5,315 nucleotides of DNA from Candidatus Solibacter sp. (GTDB lineage: Bacteria > Acidobacteriota > Terriglobia > Bryobacterales > Bryobacteraceae): NCBI GenBank assembly GCA_017883345.1, contig JADGNT010000417.1:1-5315 (forward strand). The letters run 5' to 3'. The position numbers were made by a program, and so were the translations under genes. The notes beneath the pieces are model-generated. The model saw only the letters and a program-made list of their open reading frames with translations, had not been told where the DNA came from and did not search any database. Shown one piece after another: positions 5,135 through 5,315 of the stretch. Each line of letters begins with the position of its first letter. Within the stretch, counting starts at the first letter, position 1.

Positions 5135-5315
5135 GAGTGAGGCTGCCGGACGGGCAGTCGCTCCCGGGGGTGCCCTCTGGGCCGCGGGAGAGGAAAGTCC
5201 GGTCTCCACAGGGCAACGTGCCGGCTAACGGCCGGGCGGGTTCGCAAGGGCTCGACGGAAAGTGCCACAGAAAATATACCGCCTCGCCGCAAGGTGGGGT
5301 AAGGGTGAAATGGTG
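5135..5315 (+). ncRNA. rnpB: RNase P RNA, bacterial type A (5' part, cut by window edge)
   Basis: This is the catalytic RNA of RNase P, which removes 5' leaders from tRNA precursors. Hallmarks in order: the P1/P2 5' strands ending GGGCAGTCGC (5152-5161); a P3 hairpin closed by CTCCCG (5161-5166) and CGGGAG (5185-5190); the conserved P4/CR-I core GAGGAAAGTCCGG (5190-5202) followed by CTCCACAGGGCA; the CR-II/III stretch GGAAAGTGCCACAGAAAA (5257-5274) with ATACCGCC; a short P12 hairpin with a GCAA tetraloop (5288-5291); and GGTAAGGGTGAAATGGTG at the edge. About 180 bases are present, roughly half of a usual 350-400-nt type A RNA; the P4 3' strand and the 3' half lie outside. The 5' end is estimated from the P1/P2 position to within a few bases. 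The gene is divergent from the envelope protein gene. Confidence 0.96.

Noticed and set aside
5056..5292. 78-codon minus-strand open frame
   Set aside because: It is antisense to the RNase P RNA and its upstream region; the conserved RNA structure explains this sequence.

Overview
This 5.3 kb, GC-rich window looks like chromosomal DNA of a Gram-negative bacterium. An Acidobacteriota member (Bryobacterales/Solibacter-like) is my best guess. It rests on an OmpA-type envelope protein carrying PKD and 'STLSW...TTTYTLTA' Ig-like repeats, and on an imidazolonepropionase-like amidohydrolase with an 'SNFNPHH' metal-site motif. The lineage is inferred from protein style, not from a database search.

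Layout: (1) bases 1-744, minus strand: 23S rRNA pseudouridine synthase of the RsuA/RluB family, running off the left edge with only a short C-terminal tail missing. (2) bases 745-819: a short divergent intergenic region with a small direct repeat and a G8 ribosome-binding tract. (3) bases 820-2055, plus strand: HutI-like imidazolonepropionase, best explained by a CTG start. (4) bases 2066-2150: two consecutive strong hairpins between convergent genes; the second is a textbook intrinsic terminator for the minus-strand gene. (5) bases 2163-4904, minus strand: a 913-residue secreted protein with the order signal peptide, OmpA peptidoglycan-binding domain, coiled coil, predicted beta-rich/barrel region, PKD-like domain and four Ig-like repeats. 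(6) bases 4905-5134: divergent promoter region with palindromes. (7) bases 5135-5315, plus strand: 5' half of the RNase P RNA gene (rnpB), cut by the right edge.

The genes do not form one pathway. Pseudouridine synthase and RNase P RNA are RNA housekeeping, HutI belongs to histidine catabolism (no other hut genes are in the window), and the large protein is an envelope or surface protein. That large protein is the most interesting item. Its domain order is the reverse of classical OmpA and resembles that of inverse autotransporters (intimin/invasin), with an OmpA domain in the place of the periplasmic LysM domain.
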